NCBI GenBank assembly: GCA_002491605.1
Contig: DKWG01000038.1
Location: forward strand, 1 to 33,313
DNA from: Ruminococcus sp. UBA7158
GTDB taxonomy: Bacteria; Bacillota; Clostridia; Oscillospirales; Ruminococcaceae
Direction of reading: 5' to 3'
DNA: 33,313 bases
Position numbers and translations under genes: made by a program
Notes under the pieces: generated by a model
The model's database searches: none
The model's input: only the letters and a program-made list of their open reading frames with translations
What the model was told of the DNA's origin: nothing
Part shown: piece by piece, positions 1-7,124 of the stretch
Layout of the letters: every line of letters begins with the position of its first letter
How positions within the stretch are numbered: the stretch's first letter is position 1

Positions 1-326
1 TAGTTTCTTAGGCTTATGGGCTTTACACCGTCTGAGATGAAAAGAAAGCCTGTCTGAGTGTCGTTTTCTCTTATACGCATGAGAATATCTAATGCCTTGT
101 CTGCAATCGGTACAATGCGTTCTGAGCGTGATTTAGTAGTATGCTGAATTACGTCTCCGTCTGCCGTCTTAACGAGTGTCTGACGAACATATATTAATCG
201 TTTGTCTAAGTCTATGTTATCCCATGCAAGGGCAAGAAGCTCTCCTCTGCGTAAGCCTGTCCATAGGTCTAATTCAAACATTCGGCTAAGCTTTGTATCG
301 CAGGAGAAAAGCCATTCTATTTGCTG
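1..326 (-). pseudogene. Tyrosine recombinase (phage-type integrase) fragment, no start codon, runs off left edge
   Basis: The minus strand is open from a TAA at 327-329 to the left edge. It encodes the beginning of an integrase catalytic domain: LDLWTGLRRGELLALAW, with the family's first catalytic arginine in the TGLRRGE box, followed by NIDLDKRLIYVRQT and a KSRSERIVPI stretch typical of the beta-sheet region. The His-x-x-Arg box and the catalytic Tyr would lie beyond the edge and cannot be checked. No start codon precedes the domain; the only in-frame ATG (281) is inside it. The usual N-terminal arm-binding and core-binding domains are absent from 330-507 in any frame. I therefore read it as a 5'-truncated remnant. 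It lies 180 bases past the guaA stop on the same strand, where integrases of guaA-targeted islands normally sit. Confidence 0.75.
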
Positions 327-467
327 TTAGTTTTCTTAGCTAAAGCGATAAAATGCGGACTGTCATATCCATACTATCATTTCAAACGGGAATCAGCATA
401 AATCCTCGTGATAGACATCACGGAATAACCTTTTACGCTTTTGTTACGCAGGATAAAGAAATAAATC

Positions 468-496
468 CGCAAGCTCGCCGGTTATGCGAGTTTGCA
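468..496 (-). terminator. Probable intrinsic terminator after guaA
   Basis: The arms GCAAGCTCGC (469-478) and GCGAGTTTGC (486-495) pair over 10 bp with one G-U, loop of 7. On the minus strand the stem is followed by the T-rich run ATTTATTTCTTT. It starts 12 bases past the guaA stop. The T tract is interrupted, so confidence is moderate. A smaller perfect hairpin, CGTGAT/ATCACG at 407-422, lies further on. Confidence 0.55.
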
Positions 497-507
497 GATT
501 TTCTGCA

Positions 508-2067
508 TCATTCCCACTCCACCGTAGCCGGAGGCTTAGAAGTAATATCAAAAACAATCCTGTTAATTCCCTTAACCTCATTGGTAATCCTGCCTGAGAC
601 AGTTGCCAGAATGTCGTAAGGAATCCTTGCCCAATCCGCAGTCATAAAATCGTCAGTAGTAATCGCTCTTATAGCTATAACGCTCTCATAAGTGCGGTGA
701 TCGCCCATAACGCCCACAGCTTTTGCGCCTGTATGAACGCAGAAGAACTGGCTCATTTGGTTCTCATAGCCGTTTTTTTGCATTTCGTCACGCAGAATAT
801 AGTCGGCGTCCTGCAAAAGCTTAACCTTTTCAGCGGTTATCTCTCCAATGATTCTTACACCCAAGCCCGGACCCGGGAACGGCTGACGCCAAACAAGCTC
901 ATGCGGTATACCAAGCTTTTCTCCCACCGCTCGAACCTCATCCTTAAACAAATCCTTTAAAGGCTCGATAGTTCCCAAGAACTTAATATCCTTAGGCGGC
1001 TTCGCCATATTGTGATGCGTTTTGATAACTGAGCTGCCGGCTTTATCGCCCGATGCGCCTGCGCCGCTTTCGATTCTGTCCGGATATATTGTTCCCTGAG
1101 CAAAGTAAGCGTTGCTGCCCGCGAGCTTTTTAATCTCGTCCCAAAAGACCTTGTAAAACTCCTCGCCGATGATTTTTCTCTTTTCCTCGGGGTCAATAAC
1201 GCCCTTAAGCTTTTGATAAAATTGCTCGGCACAGTTGACTCGGACGAAATTCATGTCAAAAAGCTTTGTAAATGTCTTCTCGACAAAGTCGCCCTCGTCC
1301 TTTCTCATGAGTCCTTGGTCGACAAATACGCAGGTGAGCTGCTTGCCGACAGCACGGCTTAAAAGTGCCGCAGCAACAGAGCTGTCTACTCCGCCCGAAA
1401 GACCTAAGATAACCTGCTTGTCGCCGATTTTTTCTTTAAGCTCGGCAACGGCATTGTCAATAAACGAATCCATAACCCAATTGCCACGGCATCCGCAGAC
1501 GTCCTTGACGAAGTTTCTAAGTATCACTTTTCCGAATTCGGTGTGGTTTACCTCCGGGTGGAACTGTACAGCGTAGAGCTTTCTTTCGGGGCATTCCATA
1601 GCCGCAATCGGGCAGACGTCCGTATTTGCGATTGTTTTGAAGCCGTCGGGGATTTTTGAAATGTAATCCGTGTGGCTCATCCAGGTTATTGACTCGGACG
1701 GAATGCCTTTAAACAGAACGCTTGAACAGTTGAAGCTTGTTACAGTCTTGCCGTATTCGCTTGTCGGAGCAGTTTCAACCCTGCCGCCTAAGGTGTACGC
1801 CATGAGCTGTGCGCCGTAGCATATTCCTAAAATCGGGATTCCGAGTGCAAAAATCTCCTTTGCTATATGCGGGGATTTTTCATCGTAGACGCTGTTAGGT
1901 CCGCCGGTGAAGATTAGTCCCGACGGATTCATTGCTTTGATTTCGTCGATATTAGCCTTGGAATACGGTAAAACCTCGCAGTAGACGTTGTTTTCCCTGA
2001 CCCTTCTGGCAATCAGCTGGTTATACTGACCGCCGAAGTCGATAACTATTACTTCTTCGTTTTTCAT
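508..2067 (-). CDS. guaA: GMP synthase (glutamine-hydrolysing)
   Basis: It converts XMP, ATP and glutamine to GMP in the cytosol, the last step of guanine nucleotide synthesis. At 519 residues it is full length for the family. The N-terminal class I glutamine amidotransferase begins IDFGGQYNQLIARR and has the nucleophile Cys in GICYGAQLM and the His-Glu pair in QFHPEVNHT. The ATP pyrophosphatase domain has the PP-loop LGLSGGVDSSVAA. The C-terminal dimerisation domain ends with the family signature KPPATVEWE. The ATG at 2067 has AAAGGA about 13 bases upstream. capA ends only 47 bases upstream with no terminator between them, so the two may be cotranscribed; I see no purine riboswitch. The 3' end abuts an integrase remnant, in keeping with the known use of guaA as an integration site. 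Confidence 0.97.
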   Translation of the reverse strand: MKNEEVIVIDFGGQYNQLIARRVRENNVYCEVLPYSKANIDEIKAMNPSGLIFTGGPNSVYDEKSPHIAKEIFALGIPILGICYGAQLMAYTLGGRVETAPTSEYGKTVTSFNCSSVLFKGIPSESITWMSHTDYISKIPDGFKTIANTDVCPIAAMECPERKLYAVQFHPEVNHTEFGKVILRNFVKDVCGCRGNWVMDSFIDNAVAELKEKIGDKQVILGLSGGVDSSVAAALLSRAVGKQLTCVFVDQGLMRKDEGDFVEKTFTKLFDMNFVRVNCAEQFYQKLKGVIDPEEKRKIIGEEFYKVFWDEIKKLAGSNAYFAQGTIYPDRIESGAGASGDKAGSSVIKTHHNMAKPPKDIKFLGTIEPLKDLFKDEVRAVGEKLGIPHELVWRQPFPGPGLGVRIIGEITAEKVKLLQDADYILRDEMQKNGYENQMSQFFCVHTGAKAVGVMGDHRTYESVIAIRAITTDDFMTADWARIPYDILATVSGRITNEVKGINRIVFDITSKPPATVEWE

Positions 2068-2114
2068 GCTCTATCAAGTCCTTTTGTAAAATATAAGCAG
2101 TTTATGTATAGCTT

Positions 2115-3482
2115 TTATTGTATGCCTGCTTCGAAATCATTTTGAGCCTTTAAAGCCTTTGCATTCTCAATTTCCTCAGCGCTCAAGACCTTTAGCTCTG
2201 CGTTTTCGTCAAAGCCGAGACCGTATTTTAAGCATAGGTCGTTCATCAATGCCATTATTTGATTATACCTTGTCGGATGCTTTCCTTCGCCGTCCTTCAA
2301 TAGATATACCTTGTAGTTTTTTATAAACAGGGGATGGAGCTTAAGCGATTTAAAGCCGTTTTTGTCGACGGTTATATCAAATATACAGGTCAGACCGTCG
2401 ATATCGTCGTCAATATGCCAAAAGATTAGGTTGCCGATGCTGTAAAAAATCGGCTTGCCGTTGTAAAACTCTATCGGCTGAAGAGTATGTGGATGTGCGC
2501 CGACAACTATATCAGCTCCGTTGTCTATCAACGCCCTTGATAAATCCTTTTGATAAGTGTTTATGTCAAAGACCTCTTCTATTCCTGCGTGCATAAATAC
2601 TATCAAAACGTCGCACATCGCATCGTATTCATTGACCTTATCTAAGAACGCTTTTGTGCGGCTGTCGCTCATTTTATAGACCATATTGACGCCTGCGTGT
2701 TCGACGTCGGCGGCGCAGTCCTTTGCAAGGTAGACGTAATTGCAGCCTGCAAAGCCGATTTTTATGCCGTTGACCTCTTTAATGACAAGTCCCGACGCCT
2801 CGTCAATGTCTTTTCCGGCGCCGAAATAATCTATTCCGTAGCTATTAAGATGCTCAAAGGTATCCAAAAGAGCGTCGTAGCCGAAATCTCTTGTGTGGTT
2901 ATTTGCAAGATTGACCATGTCAATTCCTGCATTAGCAAACCCTTCGAGCATGGATGGCGGAGTCCTAAATCCGTAGCCCTCTCTTTTTTCAGACTTTCCC
3001 CGTTCGCTGACGCAGGTTTCAAGGTTTACTATGGAGATGTCGGCAGAGCTGAATATCTCGGTCACTTCTTTCCAAGGATAATCAACGCCCCACTTGTTTG
3101 CGGCGTCGGCAAACTCGGAGTCAATTGAAGTATCGCCGCCCAAGCATATGCGTGCTGTTGCGTTTTCCGGAACGACAGGGGAGTCAGGTGTATCTGACGG
3201 TTCATCAGGCTGCACGGTACTTTCGTTCGGCGGTGCTGTAGGCTCAGCTTGAGTCTGCTTTGCGGTGCTTTCGTCGGTTTGTAAGCTGTCAGGCGAGGTT
3301 GTCTGTGGGGCAGACAAGTCAGGCTCCGGCGGCAAACTTACATCGGGAGCGATAGTTTGATGATCAGACGGGTTGCTTTCGGCATTATCGCGGACGCTTT
3401 TTCCTGTCGTCACAGCCAAGACCGCCCCTAAGATTATCAGCAGCATACATATTAAGATGATTACGATTCTTTTAAGCTTCAT
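2115..3482 (-). CDS. CapA/PgsA-family metallophosphatase-fold protein, membrane anchored
   Basis: The 455-residue protein begins with a basic N-terminus and one hydrophobic segment (about residues 5-24), then a Pro/Thr/Ser/Asp-rich linker (34-108) suited to crossing the cell wall, then a CapA domain. The domain shows GDTS (116-119), NLET (153-156), NLANNHTRD (191-199), MHAG (297-300), GAHPHTLQ (328-335) and YSIGNLIFW (347-355), the usual order of metal-binding blocks. CapA proteins are linked to poly-gamma-glutamate capsule synthesis or release. No capB or capC is nearby, and many clostridia carry such proteins singly, so the substrate is unknown. The ATG at 3482 has ACGGAG close upstream and a good promoter at 3565-3593. 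It sits just past the terminator of the MBOAT/SGNH operon. Confidence 0.85.
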   Translation of the reverse strand: MKLKRIVIILICMLLIILGAVLAVTTGKSVRDNAESNPSDHQTIAPDVSLPPEPDLSAPQTTSPDSLQTDESTAKQTQAEPTAPPNESTVQPDEPSDTPDSPVVPENATARICLGGDTSIDSEFADAANKWGVDYPWKEVTEIFSSADISIVNLETCVSERGKSEKREGYGFRTPPSMLEGFANAGIDMVNLANNHTRDFGYDALLDTFEHLNSYGIDYFGAGKDIDEASGLVIKEVNGIKIGFAGCNYVYLAKDCAADVEHAGVNMVYKMSDSRTKAFLDKVNEYDAMCDVLIVFMHAGIEEVFDINTYQKDLSRALIDNGADIVVGAHPHTLQPIEFYNGKPIFYSIGNLIFWHIDDDIDGLTCIFDITVDKNGFKSLKLHPLFIKNYKVYLLKDGEGKHPTRYNQIMALMNDLCLKYGLGFDENAELKVLSAEEIENAKALKAQNDFEAGIQ

Positions 3483-3564
3483 GGTTTTTCTCCGTGCAAG
3501 TATTGCATGACAGTCGGTCGATTCCGCACCGGGCTTTATTGTAAACGAAATTTTATATATCGCT

Positions 3565-3593
3565 ATTTTATCACAGAAAAAGGTTGATGTCTA
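3565..3593 (-). promoter_or_regulatory. Predicted sigma-A promoter of capA (possibly capA-guaA)
   Basis: Reading the minus strand, -35 TAGACA (3588-3593), 17-nt spacer, -10 TAAAAT (3565-3570). Each hexamer matches consensus at 5 of 6 positions. It lies about 83 bases ahead of the capA ATG and downstream of the strong terminator at 3663-3690, so capA and guaA appear to form their own unit. Confidence 0.65.
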
Positions 3594-3662
3594 TAAAAAA
3601 TCATCCAAAATGCAAGAAAATGTGAGCCTTGATTTTGTCATAACAGAAATTTATAGATAAAA

Positions 3663-3690
3663 AAGCGAAAGCCGCAACGAGCCTTCGCTT
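3663..3690 (-). terminator. Strong intrinsic terminator of the MBOAT/SGNH operon
   Basis: On the minus strand AAGCGAAGGC (3681-3690) pairs with GCTTTCGCTT (3663-3672) over 10 bp with one G-U, loop of 8, followed by TTTTATC. It lies about 75 bases after the stop codon of the last operon gene and upstream of the capA promoter. Confidence 0.85.
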
Positions 3691-3763
3691 CAGTTTGTTA
3701 AAAAATTGAATTCGTATTCTATTGGGTTTTACATAAAAATGCGCATTGCAGATAAGCCCCCTT

Positions 3764-5278
3764 TTAATCCTTTTCGGTTATATATGCTCCGTAGTCGCCC
3801 CAGAAATAATCGGCGGCAAACTCTGAAAACTTATCCTTGTCTACAAATATTCTGAGACCCGGCTTGCAGCCGTCGGTAGCAAGACACTCGGACATATTGT
3901 TCGGAACGGATATATCCTCTGCGCCGACTCCGTCGGGAATGATCAGCGATTCAATCACAGTGCCGCGTAGCGCTCCGCCGTCTAAACGCATAATATTGTT
4001 GCCCAGCGTCAGCGTTACAAGCGATGAATCGGCAAATGCATTTTCTGCTATGTTTGTTATCGGAAGACCCTCATACATTTCAGGTATGGTAAACTCAGTC
4101 AATAGCTTTCCTTCATCGCTCATTCCGACAATTGTGCAGTATTCGTTGTCGGTAATCTCAATTATCAAGCAGTCGATGTTGCTGTCAGACGGTGAGCTTG
4201 CATCGGTGTCGCCCTGAACGTATTCCTTCGGACGATGACCCGACGGCTCGGGAAGCTCGTATTCCGGCACAGTGACAGTTGTTATGCCGAGCTCACGCTT
4301 TATGTCGTCAATAAGCCTTACGGTTCTTATTATAACTCCTGAGTTGTTTAAGTGGAACTCAGAGTCGAAGAAGTAGCCGTCGTCTAAGATGTAGTCGTAG
4401 ATATTGCTGATAACCTTGCAATTCAGTGAAAGATTCAGGTTTATGTAGAACTCCTCGATTTGAGCTTGAGAGTTGGATTTTTCGAGCGCACGCTCATTCA
4501 TCGGCGGAAAGCTGAAATAAACCTTTGCACCCTTTTTTTCAGCGTAGTCGACATACTCGTTTACATAGCTTATATACTCTTCATACTCGGATACAGCATC
4601 GTCGTTTGGGTCGTAGTGAAAATTAAGTGTGATGTCGTTTCCGTAGCCGTTTTGCTCGTTGTAGGGACGGTCGAAAACGTTGTCGCCGTATTCATTGAAG
4701 TTTTCCTTCTTATATGCTCCTGCGTTTTGAGGCTTAGTTTCGGTAAAGGTGTATACAAGCTTTGACGATGCAGTTTTCCACATAGCACCGATAAGCGATT
4801 CAATGTCGGAGCGGTCAATGTCCTTGAGCATTGAAAGATTGCCGTCGAGCGCCTGAGCGGTAGTTTCGGGGTTGAAGTACAGCGACAGGGTCTGGGAATT
4901 CATTTCAGGGGCTAAAATTATTATGTCCCCCTCATTAATGCTCGATTTTGACAGATCCATCATGAGCTTTGTTCCGAGATTTGCATACAAGCCGAAGTTG
5001 ACCGTCTCGTATCCCAAATGCTCTTCAATCATTTCAGAATCAAGACCGAAAGCCGCCGAGCTGCCTCCGATTATTACGATTTTAGGTGAGTCGACGTTAT
5101 TGAGCCGTTCATATTTGTCGCCAAGCTCGCCGACAAATGTGTCGTTGTAAACAGGGCTAAGCCCGAAAACTGCAATTAGTATTATGAAGAACGGCAACGA
5201 AAAAACGGCAAGCATGGGCAAAAACATTTCGGCAAAGCGCTTTCCGTCGGCATTTTTACGGATGTTAATGATAATCAC
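3764..5278 (-). CDS. Membrane-anchored SGNH-hydrolase-like protein with C-terminal BspA-type LRR stretch (acyltransferase partner)
   Basis: One N-terminal membrane helix (about 16-41) anchors an extracytoplasmic SGNH-type domain. Block I is IVIIGGSSAAFGLD (67-80) with the candidate nucleophile Ser in GGSS (71-74). EGDIIILAPEMNS (116-128) matches the middle of the fold, and FFDSEFHLNNSG (303-314) carries the conserved Asp (305) and His (309). Residues about 370-450 resemble one to two LRR_5 (BspA) repeats (FTIPEMYEGLPITNIAENAF, then LTLGNNIMRLDGGAL), unusual for an AlgJ/AlgX/DltD-like partner. It begins 6 bases after the MBOAT stop. The GTG start at 5278 overlaps the AAAGGGG motif, so the true start may be slightly inside. 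It is clearly paralogous to the SGNH part of 7125-9245. Role: probably transfer or removal of acyl groups on a surface polymer delivered by the MBOAT. The substrate is unknown. Confidence 0.75.
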   Translation of the reverse strand: MIIINIRKNADGKRFAEMFLPMLAVFSLPFFIILIAVFGLSPVYNDTFVGELGDKYERLNNVDSPKIVIIGGSSAAFGLDSEMIEEHLGYETVNFGLYANLGTKLMMDLSKSSINEGDIIILAPEMNSQTLSLYFNPETTAQALDGNLSMLKDIDRSDIESLIGAMWKTASSKLVYTFTETKPQNAGAYKKENFNEYGDNVFDRPYNEQNGYGNDITLNFHYDPNDDAVSEYEEYISYVNEYVDYAEKKGAKVYFSFPPMNERALEKSNSQAQIEEFYINLNLSLNCKVISNIYDYILDDGYFFDSEFHLNNSGVIIRTVRLIDDIKRELGITTVTVPEYELPEPSGHRPKEYVQGDTDASSPSDSNIDCLIIEITDNEYCTIVGMSDEGKLLTEFTIPEMYEGLPITNIAENAFADSSLVTLTLGNNIMRLDGGALRGTVIESLIIPDGVGAEDISVPNNMSECLATDGCKPGLRIFVDKDKFSEFAADYFWGDYGAYITEKD

Positions 5279-5284
5279 CCCTTT

Positions 5285-6763
5285 TTAGAATTGGAAGTAT
5301 ATAAACGAGCTTGCCTGATTAGAAGCAAGAAGTATAAGCCAAGCCGCTGCAATAGTCCAGCACAAAAGCACATACGCCGACGCCTTTTCTGCAACAGTGG
5401 CATCGCTGCTTTTAGCTGTCTTGAGTGCTATCTCAGTGTCGAGAAGCCGCAATACTGCTATGGACACGACCGCTGTCAAAGCAGGCAGGAGCTGAAGTCC
5501 GACGGCGTTCAGCGTTTGGATCAGGTTTATACCTCCCCAGCCGAAAAACAACTGCTTGTACAGAATCGTCATGTCAGAAAGGCTGTTTGCTCTGAAGGCG
5601 ACCCATGCTATCAGCACAAGCATAAAGGTGAAGACTTTTTTGAAGCAGTTATGGATTTTTGAGTCAGGGCTGGCGCCGAGTCTTGACCATAGCTTTTCCC
5701 TCGGCTTAAGTGACATATGTCCGATTATTTGATAGATTCCGTGCATGATTCCCCAGATTATAAACGTCCAGGCTGCGCCGTGCCATATTCCTGATATTAA
5801 GAATACAAAGAATATGTTAGCATAGTGCTTTGCCCTTGAACACCTTGAGCCTCCCAAGGGGATGTATATGTAATCTGTGAACCAGGACGTAAGCGATATG
5901 TGCCAGCGGCGCCAGAAATCCTTAATGCTTGTCGCTGAGTAGGGGTCGTTAAAGTTTTGCATGAGCTTTATTCCCATAACTCTTGCGCATCCGATGGCAA
6001 TATCAGTGTAGCCTGAGAAGTCGCAGTATATCTGAACTGCAAATAATGCTGTTGCCAAGAGAACGGTAAAACCGTTTACAAGGCTTCGGTCGCTTGAATA
6101 AGCGTTGTTGTAAACTATATTGACGAACCTTGAGAGCTGGTCGGCAACGGCAATCTTCTTGAAAAAGCCCAGTGCCATCATTTTAAGTCCCTGCACGGTG
6201 TCGTAAGCGGTAAACGGCTTGTCTGCTCTCAGCTGCGGCAAAAGGTTTTCGGGGCGTTCAATGGGTCCTGCGACAAGCTGCGGAAAGTACGAAACATACA
6301 ATGCGTAGTACCCGAAGTGCTTTTCAGCCTTCATTGTTCCGCGGTAGACGTCTATTACATACGAAAGCGTTTGGAAGGTGTAAAAAGATATTCCGACCGG
6401 CAGTATAAGGTTAAGCGTGAGATCCGATACGGGAATGCTGATTGCCCTCAAAAGAGCGGTCACGTTTTGCGAGAGAAAGTTGAAATATTTAAAGAAGAAC
6501 AAAACGCTCAGGCTTGCTGTTAGAGCTGCGATAAGGCAGAGCTTTTTCACGCCGTCCTTTTTAGCTTTTTCTATTCCGATCGCTGAGAGGTAGGAGACGA
6601 GCGTTGTGAACAAAATCAAATAGATAAGCTCCGGCTGCCAGCTGACGTAAAAGTAATAGCTCGCAATTAAAAGCATTGCCCATCTTGTCTTGTGCGGAAG
6701 GAGTCTGTACAAAATCAGCACGACAGGGAAGAACAGAAGAAAAGAAAACGAGTTAAATACCAT
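5285..6763 (-). CDS. MBOAT-family membrane O-acyltransferase (AlgI/DltB/PatA-like)
   Basis: A polytopic protein of 492 residues from the chosen start, it fits membrane-bound O-acyltransferases that pass acyl groups across the membrane to polysaccharides. Motifs in order: YVIDVYRG, YVSYFPQLVAGPIERP, QIYCDFSGYTDIAIG, SIKDFWRRWHISLT (conserved His about 288) and SGIWHGAAWTF with the presumed catalytic His about 328. I chose the ATG at 6763 because AAGGAGG lies 9 bases upstream. The earlier in-frame ATG at 6787 would place that Shine-Dalgarno inside the coding sequence. This start overlaps the end of the preceding gene by 11 bases, indicating translational coupling. Flanking SGNH proteins are the usual partners of AlgI-type MBOATs, so the operon is probably one cell-surface O-acylation system. 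Acyl donor and acceptor cannot be read from the sequence. Confidence 0.9.
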   Translation of the reverse strand: MVFNSFSFLLFFPVVLILYRLLPHKTRWAMLLIASYYFYVSWQPELIYLILFTTLVSYLSAIGIEKAKKDGVKKLCLIAALTASLSVLFFFKYFNFLSQNVTALLRAISIPVSDLTLNLILPVGISFYTFQTLSYVIDVYRGTMKAEKHFGYYALYVSYFPQLVAGPIERPENLLPQLRADKPFTAYDTVQGLKMMALGFFKKIAVADQLSRFVNIVYNNAYSSDRSLVNGFTVLLATALFAVQIYCDFSGYTDIAIGCARVMGIKLMQNFNDPYSATSIKDFWRRWHISLTSWFTDYIYIPLGGSRCSRAKHYANIFFVFLISGIWHGAAWTFIIWGIMHGIYQIIGHMSLKPREKLWSRLGASPDSKIHNCFKKVFTFMLVLIAWVAFRANSLSDMTILYKQLFFGWGGINLIQTLNAVGLQLLPALTAVVSIAVLRLLDTEIALKTAKSSDATVAEKASAYVLLCWTIAAAWLILLASNQASSFIYFQF

Positions 6764-7115
6764 TTTCCGTGTCCTCCTTGTCTTCATTCAATTTACCTTC
6801 ATTTGACGAATTATTCTGCGTTTCATTTTCTGACGACGCTTTACCTGAACGAAGCCTCAGCGATATGAATGCGCCTGCCGTTAAAATCAGCAGTGCAAAG
6901 AAAAGCTCTTCCGGCGACGCCTTTACAAACAGCAAATATACAATCATGCCGATCTGCAAAAGTGTGTTTAAAGCGTACAGGATTGAAACAGCGGTATTAT
7001 TCTTCCTTTGTGTTACTGTGATTGCGTATACGGCAAGCGAGGCGGCGATAAAAAGCCAAAACCAAACTGTGCCGAGTGCTGCATATTGTTTCAAAATACT
7101 TGTCATTCCTTTCAA
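6753..7115 (-). CDS. Small membrane protein with three predicted helices, MBOAT partner candidate
   Basis: A 120-residue protein I do not recognise. Hydrophobic segments lie at about 17-34 (WFWLFIAASLAVYAITV), 40-64 and 69-88, followed by a hydrophilic tail rich in Asn, Ser, Glu and Asp. The start is uncertain: TTG at 7115 or ATG at 7106. Neither has a well-spaced Shine-Dalgarno (AAAGGA touches the ATG), which suggests coupling to the gene that ends 10 bases upstream. Its own 3' end carries the AAGGAGG and ATG of the MBOAT gene, so production of the two is tied. The position between an SGNH protein and the MBOAT suggests a membrane accessory subunit, as small membrane proteins accompany some dlt-like systems, but there is no sequence evidence of function. 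Confidence 0.7.
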   Translation of the reverse strand: MKGMTSILKQYAALGTVWFWLFIAASLAVYAITVTQRKNNTAVSILYALNTLLQIGMIVYLLFVKASPEELFFALLILTAGAFISLRLRSGKASSENETQNNSSNEGKLNEDKEDTENGI

Positions 7116-7124
7116 GACGGAGCG

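Noticed and set aside
353..619. 88-codon plus-strand open frame across the guaA 3' end
   Set aside because: It overlaps guaA and its terminator, has no ribosome site and shows no family features.
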